NCBI RefSeq assembly: GCF_014193255.1
Contig: NZ_JACHZB010000001.1
Span: 124,001 to 188,000, forward strand
Source of the DNA: Rhizobium sp. BK196
GTDB taxonomy: Bacteria; Pseudomonadota; Alphaproteobacteria; Rhizobiales; Rhizobiaceae
Length of the DNA stretch: 64,000 bases
Direction: 5' to 3'
Translations under genes and position numbers: made by a program
Shown here: one piece after another, positions 16,370 through 23,495 of the stretch
How the letters are laid out: the number at the start of each line of letters is the position of its first letter
Position numbering within the stretch: position 1 is the stretch's first letter
The notes under the pieces: model-generated
Databases searched by the model: none
Told to the model about the DNA's origin: nothing
The model's input: only the letters and a program-made list of their open reading frames with translations

Positions 16370-17263
16370 TTATTTGCCCGATACCGCGTCTCTGAACTCC
16401 GCCAGATCACTGTTGAAGCGCGGCGCTTCCTCCAAAAATGGCGCATGCCCCGACTTCGCATAGATCTTGGTTTCGACCGCCGGATTGAGCGACCGGGCAC
16501 GCGCGATGCTCGGCTCGACTTTGACGAGATCGTCCTTACCGCCATAGAGCAGCAGGACCGGCACGCGCGCCTTGGGCAGACCCTCTGCGGCGGAAACGGT
16601 CATCGAGGGGACGGTCCGCGTCATGATCCACGAGGCCATCGCGGCATTGGACAGCAAGCGCTCGAAGGTTGTCGTGTCGGGCTTCGTGGCAAAACACAGA
16701 GCCAGGAAGGTGTTCACCGCATCGAGGTGCTCTTTCAGCTCATCCGAAGCCATGCCTGCATAGACTTCGGGGTGCGCGGTGATCAGCGCGGCATTGAGCT
16801 CGATGACGCCGTCGACATAGACGATCCCGCCAAGGCTGTCGTCTCCGTAGCCGGCAAGATAGTTGGAGATAACCACGCCGCCGAGCGACCAGCCGACGAG
16901 GACAGGCTTTTTCGCACCCGTCGCCTTCAGGACCGCCGAGAGATCGTCCGCCCAGCGGCGCCCGTCGCGATAGGCTTCGGCATCGTCGGGCTTGCCTGAC
17001 AGGCCGTGGCCGCGCATGTCGTAGCTGATCAGCCGATAGTGCTGCAGTTTGGGGCTGGCGACCTGCATGTCCCAGTTGAGATGGCTGCCGAGCAGGCCAT
17101 GGATGAAAACGATCGCCGGCCCGGCGGGATCGCCCGACTCCTGCACCGCGATCTCGACGCCGTCAGGCGCCCTCACCGTATAGTCCTTCTCCACCGCCAT
17201 CGCCACGGAAGACAGGCCTATCATCAGGACGACAACCCAAATTGCGCGCATTATTCTTATCAT
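16370..17263 (-). CDS. exported alpha/beta hydrolase
   Basis: A 297-residue hydrolase with an N-terminal hydrophobic signal (MRAIWVVVLMIGLSSVAMAV). The oxyanion motif IVFIHGLLGS is near residue 50, the nucleophile elbow VGWSLGGVV near 128, the acid in LLYGGKDDLVK and the His in KSGHAPFLE near 280. The preferred start at 17263 has AAGGA 8 bases upstream; the frame opens further up into the TetR operator. It is divergent from the TetR gene, and two identical palindromes lie in the interval, so it is probably repressed by it. Substrate unknown, esterase or haloperoxidase-like. Confidence 0.88.
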   Translation of the reverse strand: MIRIMRAIWVVVLMIGLSSVAMAVEKDYTVRAPDGVEIAVQESGDPAGPAIVFIHGLLGSHLNWDMQVASPKLQHYRLISYDMRGHGLSGKPDDAEAYRDGRRWADDLSAVLKATGAKKPVLVGWSLGGVVISNYLAGYGDDSLGGIVYVDGVIELNAALITAHPEVYAGMASDELKEHLDAVNTFLALCFATKPDTTTFERLLSNAAMASWIMTRTVPSMTVSAAEGLPKARVPVLLLYGGKDDLVKVEPSIARARSLNPAVETKIYAKSGHAPFLEEAPRFNSDLAEFRDAVSGK

Positions 17264-17280
17264 GCCAAAATCCTTATATT

Positions 17281-17341
17281 TAGTGATCACTACAAACTAA
17301 CGGCTTGCTTTTTGCTGTCAAGACGTCTTTAGTGATCACTA
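17281..17341. promoter_or_regulatory. tandem TetR operators (two copies of TAGTGATCACTA)
   Basis: Two exact copies of the 12-bp perfect palindrome TAGTGATCACTA at 17281-17292 and 17330-17341, 49 bp apart, in both cases preceded by TT. One lies beside the hydrolase start region, the other touches the start codon of the TetR gene. This is the arrangement expected for a TetR repressor that shuts off both divergent genes. Confidence 0.8.
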
Positions 17342-17937
17342 TGAATAAGGTTGTGAAAACACGGCGCGGCGGTCCGCGAACCTTCGACCGGGACGAGGCG
17401 ATCGACATCGCCATGCGCCTCTTCTGGAGGCACGGATATGAAGGTGTTTCGCTGAACGACCTGACGGCCGCAATCGGTGTCGCGCCCCCAAGTCTCTATT
17501 CGGCTTTCGGCAGCAAGGCGGGGCTCTACCGCGAGACGCTCGATCGCTATCTCGGCCTGCCCCGGGCGTTACAGAACATCAAATCCACCACAACCCTTCA
17601 GGAGACGGTCGAAGCCATGCTCCACAAGGCAATCGATGCCGTTACCGACCCCGCGGCGGAGCGCGGCTGCATGATCTCGAACGGCATGATCCAGTGCGGG
17701 CCGGATCATGCGGAACTGGCCCGCGAACTGGCGGAGCGCCGAAACCAAATGCGTGACATGATCGCGGAAACGCTCGGGCGCTGGCTCGATCCGGACCGCG
17801 CCGTCTCCCTCGCCCGCTATCTCGTCGCCGTCCTCCAGGGACTGTCCATCCAGGCACGCGACGGCGCCTCGCGGCAGGAATTGCGGCAGGTCTCGGACGA
17901 GGTGATCGCGGGCGTGAAGGCGAGAGGCTTCGGCTGA
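17341..17937 (+). CDS. TetR/AcrR-family repressor
   Basis: A 198-residue repressor with the N-terminal HTH (FDRDEAIDIAMRLFWRHGYE, then IGVAPPSLYSAFGSKAGLYR, residues about 12-58). The C-terminal domain ends RQVSDEVIAGVKARG as in the family often next to oxidoreductases or hydrolases. Start taken at ATG 17341, which abuts the downstream operator; no clear ribosome site precedes it, and a GTG at 17353 is a possible alternative. Divergent from the exported hydrolase. Confidence 0.9.
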   Translation: MNKVVKTRRGGPRTFDRDEAIDIAMRLFWRHGYEGVSLNDLTAAIGVAPPSLYSAFGSKAGLYRETLDRYLGLPRALQNIKSTTTLQETVEAMLHKAIDAVTDPAAERGCMISNGMIQCGPDHAELARELAERRNQMRDMIAETLGRWLDPDRAVSLARYLVAVLQGLSIQARDGASRQELRQVSDEVIAGVKARGFG

Positions 17938-17970
17938 AACGGCGCAATTGCCGCAGCGCTGTCAGCAGCC

Positions 17971-18138
17971 TCACTCCTCTTTCGCATCCTCGTCGTCGTC
18001 AGCCGCTTTCGGCTTGCGGGACGAGCGCAGGTTATCAAAGCCCATATAGTGGTCTGCGTCGGACGTGTTCCATTTGCCGGCCAGATAGATGATCGTTATG
18101 GCCACAGCGAAGATGAGCAGGACATAGAGCGCTTCCAT
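17971..18138 (-). CDS. small single-span membrane protein, 55 aa
   Basis: MEALYVLLIFAVAITIIYLA gives one N-terminal membrane segment, followed by a short polar tail ending in an acidic run (DDDEDAKEE). The length and layout look like a small conserved inner-membrane protein. It lies between the converging TetR gene and the PhnM-like gene, 37 bp from the latter's stop on the same strand. The ATG is not preceded by a strong ribosome site. Function unknown. Confidence 0.55.
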   Translation of the reverse strand: MEALYVLLIFAVAITIIYLAGKWNTSDADHYMGFDNLRSSRKPKAADDDEDAKEE

Positions 18139-18175
18139 ATTTTGGATGTAGCGCGGATAGCCGATCTGAATAGGA

Positions 18176-19423
18176 TCAGGCGATCGCCAGTTCCCCGGCG
18201 GGTGCCGCGCGATAGGCTTCCCGGCCTGCGACCCAGGTGCGGCGAACGGCGGGTGCGGCACCATCGGGCCAATCAACCAGCACGAGATCCGCCCGCTTGC
18301 CGACTTCGATGACGCCGCGATCGGTGAGTCCCGAGGCGCGCGCCGGATTATCAGAGACGAGCGGCCAGAGCGCATGGAGCGGCGCCACGCCATCGGCCTT
18401 CAGCCTTGCAAGCCCGAGCAGCATCGCCGGATAGTAATAGTCCGAGGCGAGAATATCGCAGAGCCCTTCGCGGATCATGTCGGCCGCGCCGATCGAGGCA
18501 AGATGGCTGCCGCCGCGCGTGGCGTTCGGTGCGCCGAAGACGATGAAGTCGCCGGCATCGCGCGCAGCCCGCGCCACCCGCCGGTTCATCGGGAATTCGC
18601 AGATCCGCGCGCCGCGCTGGCGGAAGAAATCGCGCGTTTCGATCTGGCTGTCGTCATGCGACAGCATCGGCGCGCCCGCGGCCTTTCCGAGTGCTGCAAC
18701 GTCCTCGATTGCCTCAGGCACCTGCGGCCGGCGCTCCCACATGTTGCGCACGAGCGCCACCATGTCCGGCACCGGGATTTTCGCCCGCTTGGCGCGTTCC
18801 GCCATCTTCTCGGCGAAGGCAGGCGTTTCGGGATCGACTGTCGGGAAGGCCGGATCGAGGTCGAACGGCCGCTCCTGCAACGGGATCGACGGATGCAGCA
18901 TCACCATCGACGTGTGATCATTGAAGGCAATCGACGGCAGGCGCGGGCCGGCAAGCGCCTCGCGGATGAGCTCGACCGCCTCGAAGCAGAAGGTTTCCCA
19001 GCGCAGCTGCACGCGATTGTCCACCGTCAGCCGCGGGGTCAGCGCATCGAGGGCGCGCACGATGGCATAACCGGTTTCGACCGAGCGAAGCCCGGGCTCC
19101 CAGCTCAGCGTCAGCGCATGATAGGCCGTCGCGATGCCGTTGGCGGCAAGCTGGCGGTCGGTTTCGAGCAGCGCGGCAGGAACCGGCAGCATGGTGCCGG
19201 GCCGCGGCATGACCTGCCGCTCGAAGGCATCGCCATGAATGTCCAGGAAAGCCGGCCCAAGCAGATGGCCGCGCCCATCGATGACATCGGCCCCGTCGCG
19301 CGCGCCGTCTATATTGGTGATCCGGCCGTCTTCGATCCGCACGGAAGCGGTCTCCAGACGGTCGCCGAATACAACGGTTGCGCCCTCGATGATCACGGCC
19401 GGATTGTTCTGCATGGTTCTCAT
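18176..19423 (-). CDS. PhnM-like amidohydrolase (alpha-D-ribose 1-methylphosphonate 5-triphosphate diphosphatase family)
   Basis: A 415-residue metal-dependent hydrolase. GPAFLDIHGDAFERQVMPRPG near residues 55-75 is the PhnM form of the first metal-binding site, HDDSQ near 257 and ILASDYYYPAMLLG near 340 are further PhnM signatures. In the C-P lyase pathway PhnM removes pyrophosphate from ribose 1-methylphosphonate 5-triphosphate. No other phn gene is present here, so this may be a stand-alone paralog with a different substrate. A start at 19414 with GGGATGAG upstream is equally possible. Confidence 0.82.
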   Translation of the reverse strand: MRTMQNNPAVIIEGATVVFGDRLETASVRIEDGRITNIDGARDGADVIDGRGHLLGPAFLDIHGDAFERQVMPRPGTMLPVPAALLETDRQLAANGIATAYHALTLSWEPGLRSVETGYAIVRALDALTPRLTVDNRVQLRWETFCFEAVELIREALAGPRLPSIAFNDHTSMVMLHPSIPLQERPFDLDPAFPTVDPETPAFAEKMAERAKRAKIPVPDMVALVRNMWERRPQVPEAIEDVAALGKAAGAPMLSHDDSQIETRDFFRQRGARICEFPMNRRVARAARDAGDFIVFGAPNATRGGSHLASIGAADMIREGLCDILASDYYYPAMLLGLARLKADGVAPLHALWPLVSDNPARASGLTDRGVIEVGKRADLVLVDWPDGAAPAVRRTWVAGREAYRAAPAGELAIA

Positions 19424-19601
19424 CCCAGGAAAAAGAAGAGGCGCGGCAGCCGAGTCACCGGCTGCGCGCCATCAGCCGCTTCTAACCAGCCGACATGACA
19501 GATTTGCGACCGTCGCGGAACACCTCCGATCAAATATTTGAATGACAGACATCGACGGGACGCAATTGGTCGCGACCTCTTGCTCTGCTACCAGAGAGCC
19601 G

Positions 19602-20768
19602 ATGACCACACGCTCGAAAACCCCACTCCTGTTCGTCCTGATCGCCAGCGGAACCGTTCTCGGCATTGCCGGGACCGACCTGGTGCTTCCGGCCGTCCCG
19701 AGCCTGCCGGGGCAGCTTGGCGGAAGCATCGAGGTTGCGCAGCTCGTGCTTGCGGCTTACGCGTTCGGCACGCTGGTCGGGCTGCTTGCCTTCGGCGAAC
19801 TGGGCGCGCGGTTCGATCCGCGCAAGCTGCTGATCTGGTCGCTTGTTTTTTTCGGGCTTGCCTCGCTTGCAGCAGCGGAATCTCCTTCGATCGAATGGCT
19901 GATTGCCCTGCGTTTTGCCCAGGGCGCCTTCGGCTCCGGCCCTGCCGTCTTCGCGCCCGGCTTCATCCAGGGCCTCTATCCGCACGACAAGGCGGCGGCC
20001 GCCATGGGACGGCTCGGTTCCGTTGAGTCCCTGGCGCCGGCGCTGGCCCCGATTGCCGGAGCCTGGCTCTTGGAATTTGGAGGCTGGGAGATTTCCTTCG
20101 TGCTGCTGGCGGCGCTTTCGGCGCTGATAACAGCGGCCGTTTTCCGGCAGCGCGCCCATTTCCCGCGGCCGCGCCAGATGGAAGATCACCACAGCTATCT
20201 CTTCATTCTGAAGAATCTCGAATTTCTCTTCTACGCGCTGAGCCAGGCCCTGTCGCTGGGCGCGCTGCTCGTCTTCGTCTTCGGCCTGCCGGCCGTGCTC
20301 ACCGGCCCGCTCGACAGGGGGATCGAGGATTTCGTCATCCTGCAGGTCTGCGGCATCGCCATGTTCATCCTGGCCGCGAATTCCTCCGCACGGCTGGCCG
20401 CGAAATTCGGCACGCTCGAGATAATCCGCACCGGCACGGCGATCATGCCCTGCGCCTTTTTGGCGATCTTCGCCTACGCGCTCACGGGCTCAGGCAGCCT
20501 TTACGTCCTCGTGCCGCTCTGGGCGATGTTGAATTTCGGCTTCGGCATCCGCGGGCCGATCGGCTTCCATCGGGCCATATCGGCTGCCCGCGGCGATCAT
20601 TCGCGCGCAGCCGCGATCGTCATCGCCGCGATCCTCGGCATAGCGGCACTGGGAACGACCGCCGTCGCCCCATACATCTCCGTCGGTCTCTGGCCGCTTG
20701 CGATCGCCGGTGCCGTGATCTCGGCTCTCGCAATGCTGTCACTGGTACCGCTCAAGAGCCTTGATTGA
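19602..20768 (+). CDS. MFS multidrug exporter, Bcr/CflA-like
   Basis: A 388-residue, 12-span transporter. TDLVLPAVPSLPGQL near residues 23-38 and AYAFGTLVGLLAFGELGARFDPRKLL (52-78) are the TM1 and motif A regions of the DHA1 Bcr/CflA group. The frame is open to an ATG at 19542, but ATG 19602 with AGAG upstream places the first helix correctly. It is divergent from the PhnM-like gene. Probably expels a drug or metabolite. Confidence 0.88.
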   Translation: MTTRSKTPLLFVLIASGTVLGIAGTDLVLPAVPSLPGQLGGSIEVAQLVLAAYAFGTLVGLLAFGELGARFDPRKLLIWSLVFFGLASLAAAESPSIEWLIALRFAQGAFGSGPAVFAPGFIQGLYPHDKAAAAMGRLGSVESLAPALAPIAGAWLLEFGGWEISFVLLAALSALITAAVFRQRAHFPRPRQMEDHHSYLFILKNLEFLFYALSQALSLGALLVFVFGLPAVLTGPLDRGIEDFVILQVCGIAMFILAANSSARLAAKFGTLEIIRTGTAIMPCAFLAIFAYALTGSGSLYVLVPLWAMLNFGFGIRGPIGFHRAISAARGDHSRAAAIVIAAILGIAALGTTAVAPYISVGLWPLAIAGAVISALAMLSLVPLKSLD

Positions 20769-20809
20769 AGGCCGCTCGCGGGAACATCGTGATGTCGTAA
20801 ACTTTCGCC

Positions 20810-21586
20810 ATGTCTTACGTCATTCAGTCGTTACCGTCAGGGATATCGCCAATGGGATGGGAAGCACTCCGGCAATGGGGTGAAGACGCGGTTCGCATCG
20901 AACCGCTTAGGGGTGGAGTTGCCAACGACGTGTGGAGTGTCCGCATCCGCGGGCAGATCGCGGTCGGCCGTCTCGGCTCCAGGACCGACGCCGATCTCGC
21001 ATGGGAAGCCGCTCTGCTCCAGCATCTCGACCGGGAAGGCATGACCGTTCCAGTGCCGATCCCGACGACTGACGGCCGGCTGTTCGCGGACGGTCTGGTG
21101 GTGATGAAATACATGGAGGGCGGACCGCCCGAGACACAGTCAGACTGGCGCCGCGTGGCCGGCACGCTCCGCGAACTGCATCGGTTGACGCAGGGCTGGC
21201 CGCAGCGTCCAGGCTGGAGGTCGTCGACCGATCTCCTGCATGCCGAAACCGGAACGAGGATCAACCTTTCCGCAATGCCGTCCGAGGGCGTTGTCCGGTG
21301 CCGGGCAGCGTGGGCGCGGCTGGAAGGGCGTCGGACCTGCGTCGTCCACGGCAATCCAAATAGTCCTGGCAACGTCCGCATGACCGCAGATCGGGTCGCG
21401 CTGATCGACTGGGACGAGTCGCACGTCGATGTGCCCGACCTCGACCTGGTGCTGCCCGGCAACGCTGCCGGTCTCGACGACGGCGCGCATGATATCGCCG
21501 CGCAAGCATCAGCCGCATGGGAAGCCGCCGTCTGCTGGCAGGACGAGTACGCGGTCAGGCGGCTCGCCGAGGTCCGCGCAGTCTGA
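20810..21586 (+). CDS. aminoglycoside-phosphotransferase-fold protein with altered catalytic motif
   Basis: A 258-residue APH/choline-kinase-like protein. An N-terminal nucleotide lobe contains LRGGVANDVWSVRI and MKYMEGGPP (hinge), and the C-terminal lobe ends with VALIDWDESHVDVPDLDLV, the metal-binding DFG equivalent. The catalytic loop, normally HGDxxxxN, reads VHGNPNSPGN, so the catalytic Asp is Asn. It may be inactive, bind only, or use a changed mechanism. It lies 41 bp after the MFS gene and could be transcribed with it. Confidence 0.8.
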   Translation: MSYVIQSLPSGISPMGWEALRQWGEDAVRIEPLRGGVANDVWSVRIRGQIAVGRLGSRTDADLAWEAALLQHLDREGMTVPVPIPTTDGRLFADGLVVMKYMEGGPPETQSDWRRVAGTLRELHRLTQGWPQRPGWRSSTDLLHAETGTRINLSAMPSEGVVRCRAAWARLEGRRTCVVHGNPNSPGNVRMTADRVALIDWDESHVDVPDLDLVLPGNAAGLDDGAHDIAAQASAAWEAAVCWQDEYAVRRLAEVRAV

Positions 21587-21599
21587 GCAGCTTCGGCGG

Positions 21600-21728
21600 A
21601 TCAACGGGGAGACAGCCCCCCACGGCGGCAGCTTTACCGAGGCACAGATCCAGGTATTGCTGCTGACCAACACCGTGACGAATGGCTGCGAGTGGGCGGT
21701 CGGCTTTCATTCGTTCCTGGCCATTTAG
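21600..21728 (+). pseudogene. remnant of a carboxymuconolactone decarboxylase/AhpD-like gene
   Basis: The frame ending at TAG 21728 reads GGSFTEAQIQVLLLTNTVTN then GCEWAVGFHSFLAI, which closely resembles the core helix-turn of CMD/AhpD-like proteins (NxCxWAVAFHxxLAL). It lacks the N-terminal part and everything after the core. No start or ribosome site fits. It seems to be a piece left by deletion between the phosphotransferase gene and the converging Lrp gene. Confidence 0.55.
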
Positions 21729-21773
21729 TTGCCGGATGAGAAATCGGCATAGGCCCAGCCTCGTTGCCCCTTC

Positions 21774-22253
21774 TTACAAAGGCGGCAAGCGCCGTTTGAC
21801 CGAGGTTCCCTTGATGACCGCCGTGCTCGTGACGGCGTGCTCGGAAAGCGCTTCCAGAACGTCGTCCATTTGTTCGATCGTATGGACCACCAGGCGGGCA
21901 AGAAACGGGTCATCGCCTGTGATCTTGTCGCATTCGATAAATTCCGGCCGCTCCTGAATGAGCCGCTCGACAAGGTGCAGCTTGCCGGGGAGCGGTCTGA
22001 TCCTGACCATCGCCCTTATTTGATACCCAATCGGGCGCGTATCCACATCGATGGTGAAGCCCTTTATGACGCCGGCAGCTTCCAATCGCCGAACGCGCTC
22101 GGATACGCTCGGCGCGGACATGCCCACGAGCCGCGCGAGCTCGCTCATCGACAAGCGGGAATCGGAATCGAGCGCGGAAAGGATGCGCGCGTCCGTCGCA
22201 TCGAGCGTCGACTTTCCAGTTTGAAGGTTATGAGGTGCTTTTGCCTTCGCCAT
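21774..22253 (-). CDS. Lrp/AsnC-family transcriptional regulator
   Basis: A 159-residue regulator. The HTH is LDATDARILSALDSDSRLS then LARLVGMSAPSVSERVRRLE, residues about 16-60, followed by an alpha-beta RAM ligand-binding domain (RAMVRIRPLPGKLHLVERLI...). The start MAKAKAPH at 22253 is chosen; the frame extends upstream to 22310 without a ribosome site. Divergent from an EamA transporter, a common pairing in which the Lrp protein senses an amino acid that the transporter exports. Confidence 0.92.
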   Translation of the reverse strand: MAKAKAPHNLQTGKSTLDATDARILSALDSDSRLSMSELARLVGMSAPSVSERVRRLEAAGVIKGFTIDVDTRPIGYQIRAMVRIRPLPGKLHLVERLIQERPEFIECDKITGDDPFLARLVVHTIEQMDDVLEALSEHAVTSTAVIKGTSVKRRLPPL

Positions 22254-22338
22254 GGCAGGCAATCTAGCCAAGTTGCCCCGGCACTTCCATGGAAATCGCT
22301 CCGGTCGCACTGCATGATAGTTTCAACAGGAGACAATC

Positions 22339-23313
22339 ATGCTGCTTGGGATCATCGCAGGCCTTACCACGTGCGCCCTATGGGGGCTGACCTTCGTCGC
22401 TCCGCGTGCCGTTGCCCCTTTTACGCCGTGGGATTTGACCATCGCCCGCTATTGCATCTTCGGTTCGGCCTGCCTGTTCCTCATGGTTGACCGACGATTC
22501 CGGCCCGCGGGCTTCGCCCCCTCGCGGCTCCTGACCGGGCTGCTGCTCGGCGGAGCGGGATATGTCGGGTATTTCGTCAGCGCCGCCTTCGCCGTTCAGC
22601 TCTCAGGTGCAGCGGTGCCGCCTGTTATCGCAGGCACAATGCCGATTTTTCTGGCGATCATCGCGAATTTTCGGCATCGTTCGGCGCCGTGGCATTCCCT
22701 GACCGTGCCGCTGTGCCTGATTGCCTGCGGCGTGGCGATCGTGAACGTCGCGGCGATAGGCGCGGCCGACCTCGCAGATATGACGTCGGTTCTGCTCGGC
22801 ATTGTCGCCAGCCTGGCCGCATTGGCGATCTGGATTGCCTACGGGCTTGCAAATGCCGCAGTCATGCGATCGGCAGATCCGCCCGATGGCCTGCAGTGGA
22901 CAGGCATCCAGGGCATTGGCGCGGCGATCGGCAGCCTGCTGCTGCTGCCGCTGGCTTCTTTCGAGCCGGCCGATGCCGCATCCACTTATCGTTTCGTTGC
23001 ATGGGCATTGGTCATGGGGCTTGCCGGTTCGTGGTTTGCGACCTGGTGCTGGGTCGTCGCTTCCCGTCGCCTGCCGTTGGCGCTCTCGGCCCAACTCATC
23101 GTCGCAGAAACGGTTTTCGGCCTTGCCTATGGCTTCGTGTTCGAGGGGCGGCTTCCACATCCGGCAGAAGCAATCGGGGCGCTTTTGCAGGTCTGCGGCG
23201 TCTCTTCCGCCATCGCAGCTTTCAGCAGGAATCGACCAACGCCAAGGAGTCAGCAGAGCCAGGCACTGCCCGTCACGCAGCGGCGGCGGAACCAGACGTT
23301 ACCAAAACCCTAA
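22339..23313 (+). CDS. EamA/DMT-family transporter
   Basis: A 324-residue membrane protein with ten predicted helices in two EamA repeats (GLTTCALWGLTFVAPRAV at the start; VMGLAGSWFATWCWVVASRR and AETVFGLAYGFVFEGRLPH in the second half). AGGAG lies 7 bases before the start. Related proteins export amino acids or metabolites. The divergent Lrp gene is the likely regulator. The C-terminal 25 residues are polar and proline/glutamine-rich. Confidence 0.9.
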   Translation: MLLGIIAGLTTCALWGLTFVAPRAVAPFTPWDLTIARYCIFGSACLFLMVDRRFRPAGFAPSRLLTGLLLGGAGYVGYFVSAAFAVQLSGAAVPPVIAGTMPIFLAIIANFRHRSAPWHSLTVPLCLIACGVAIVNVAAIGAADLADMTSVLLGIVASLAALAIWIAYGLANAAVMRSADPPDGLQWTGIQGIGAAIGSLLLLPLASFEPADAASTYRFVAWALVMGLAGSWFATWCWVVASRRLPLALSAQLIVAETVFGLAYGFVFEGRLPHPAEAIGALLQVCGVSSAIAAFSRNRPTPRSQQSQALPVTQRRRNQTLPKP

Positions 23314-23348
23314 CATATTGATTTGTAAGGCTGTCACATTTGAATATT

Positions 23349-23368
23349 TTGTTGCTGCCCGGCAACAA
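23349..23368 (+). promoter_or_regulatory. short perfect hairpin between DMT and autotransporter genes
   Basis: TTGTTGC-TGCCCG-GCAACAA, perfect 7-bp stem, 36 bases after the transporter stop, without a following U-tract. It may end the transporter transcript or be a binding site ahead of the autotransporter. The interval 23314-23495 is AT-rich and has no other gene. Confidence 0.35.
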
Positions 23369-23495
23369 CCCGTCGCCCTGGACACAATCAGGGTCGCTTT
23401 TGTGATAAGCTGATCTTGCGGGACAGGCCGAACCCGCGCACAAAAGCACATCCTTTAATCGTATTTATATTAGCAACAACTTCATGAGAGGCAGC

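Noticed and set aside
18374-19498. 374-aa plus-strand frame
   Set aside because: Antisense to the PhnM-like gene, which has all family motifs.
20778-20803. GGAAC-N18-TT match before the APH-like gene
   Set aside because: The -10 reads CTTT, not the CGTT form, and the gene lies only 41 bp after the MFS gene, so an EcfG promoter is not well supported.
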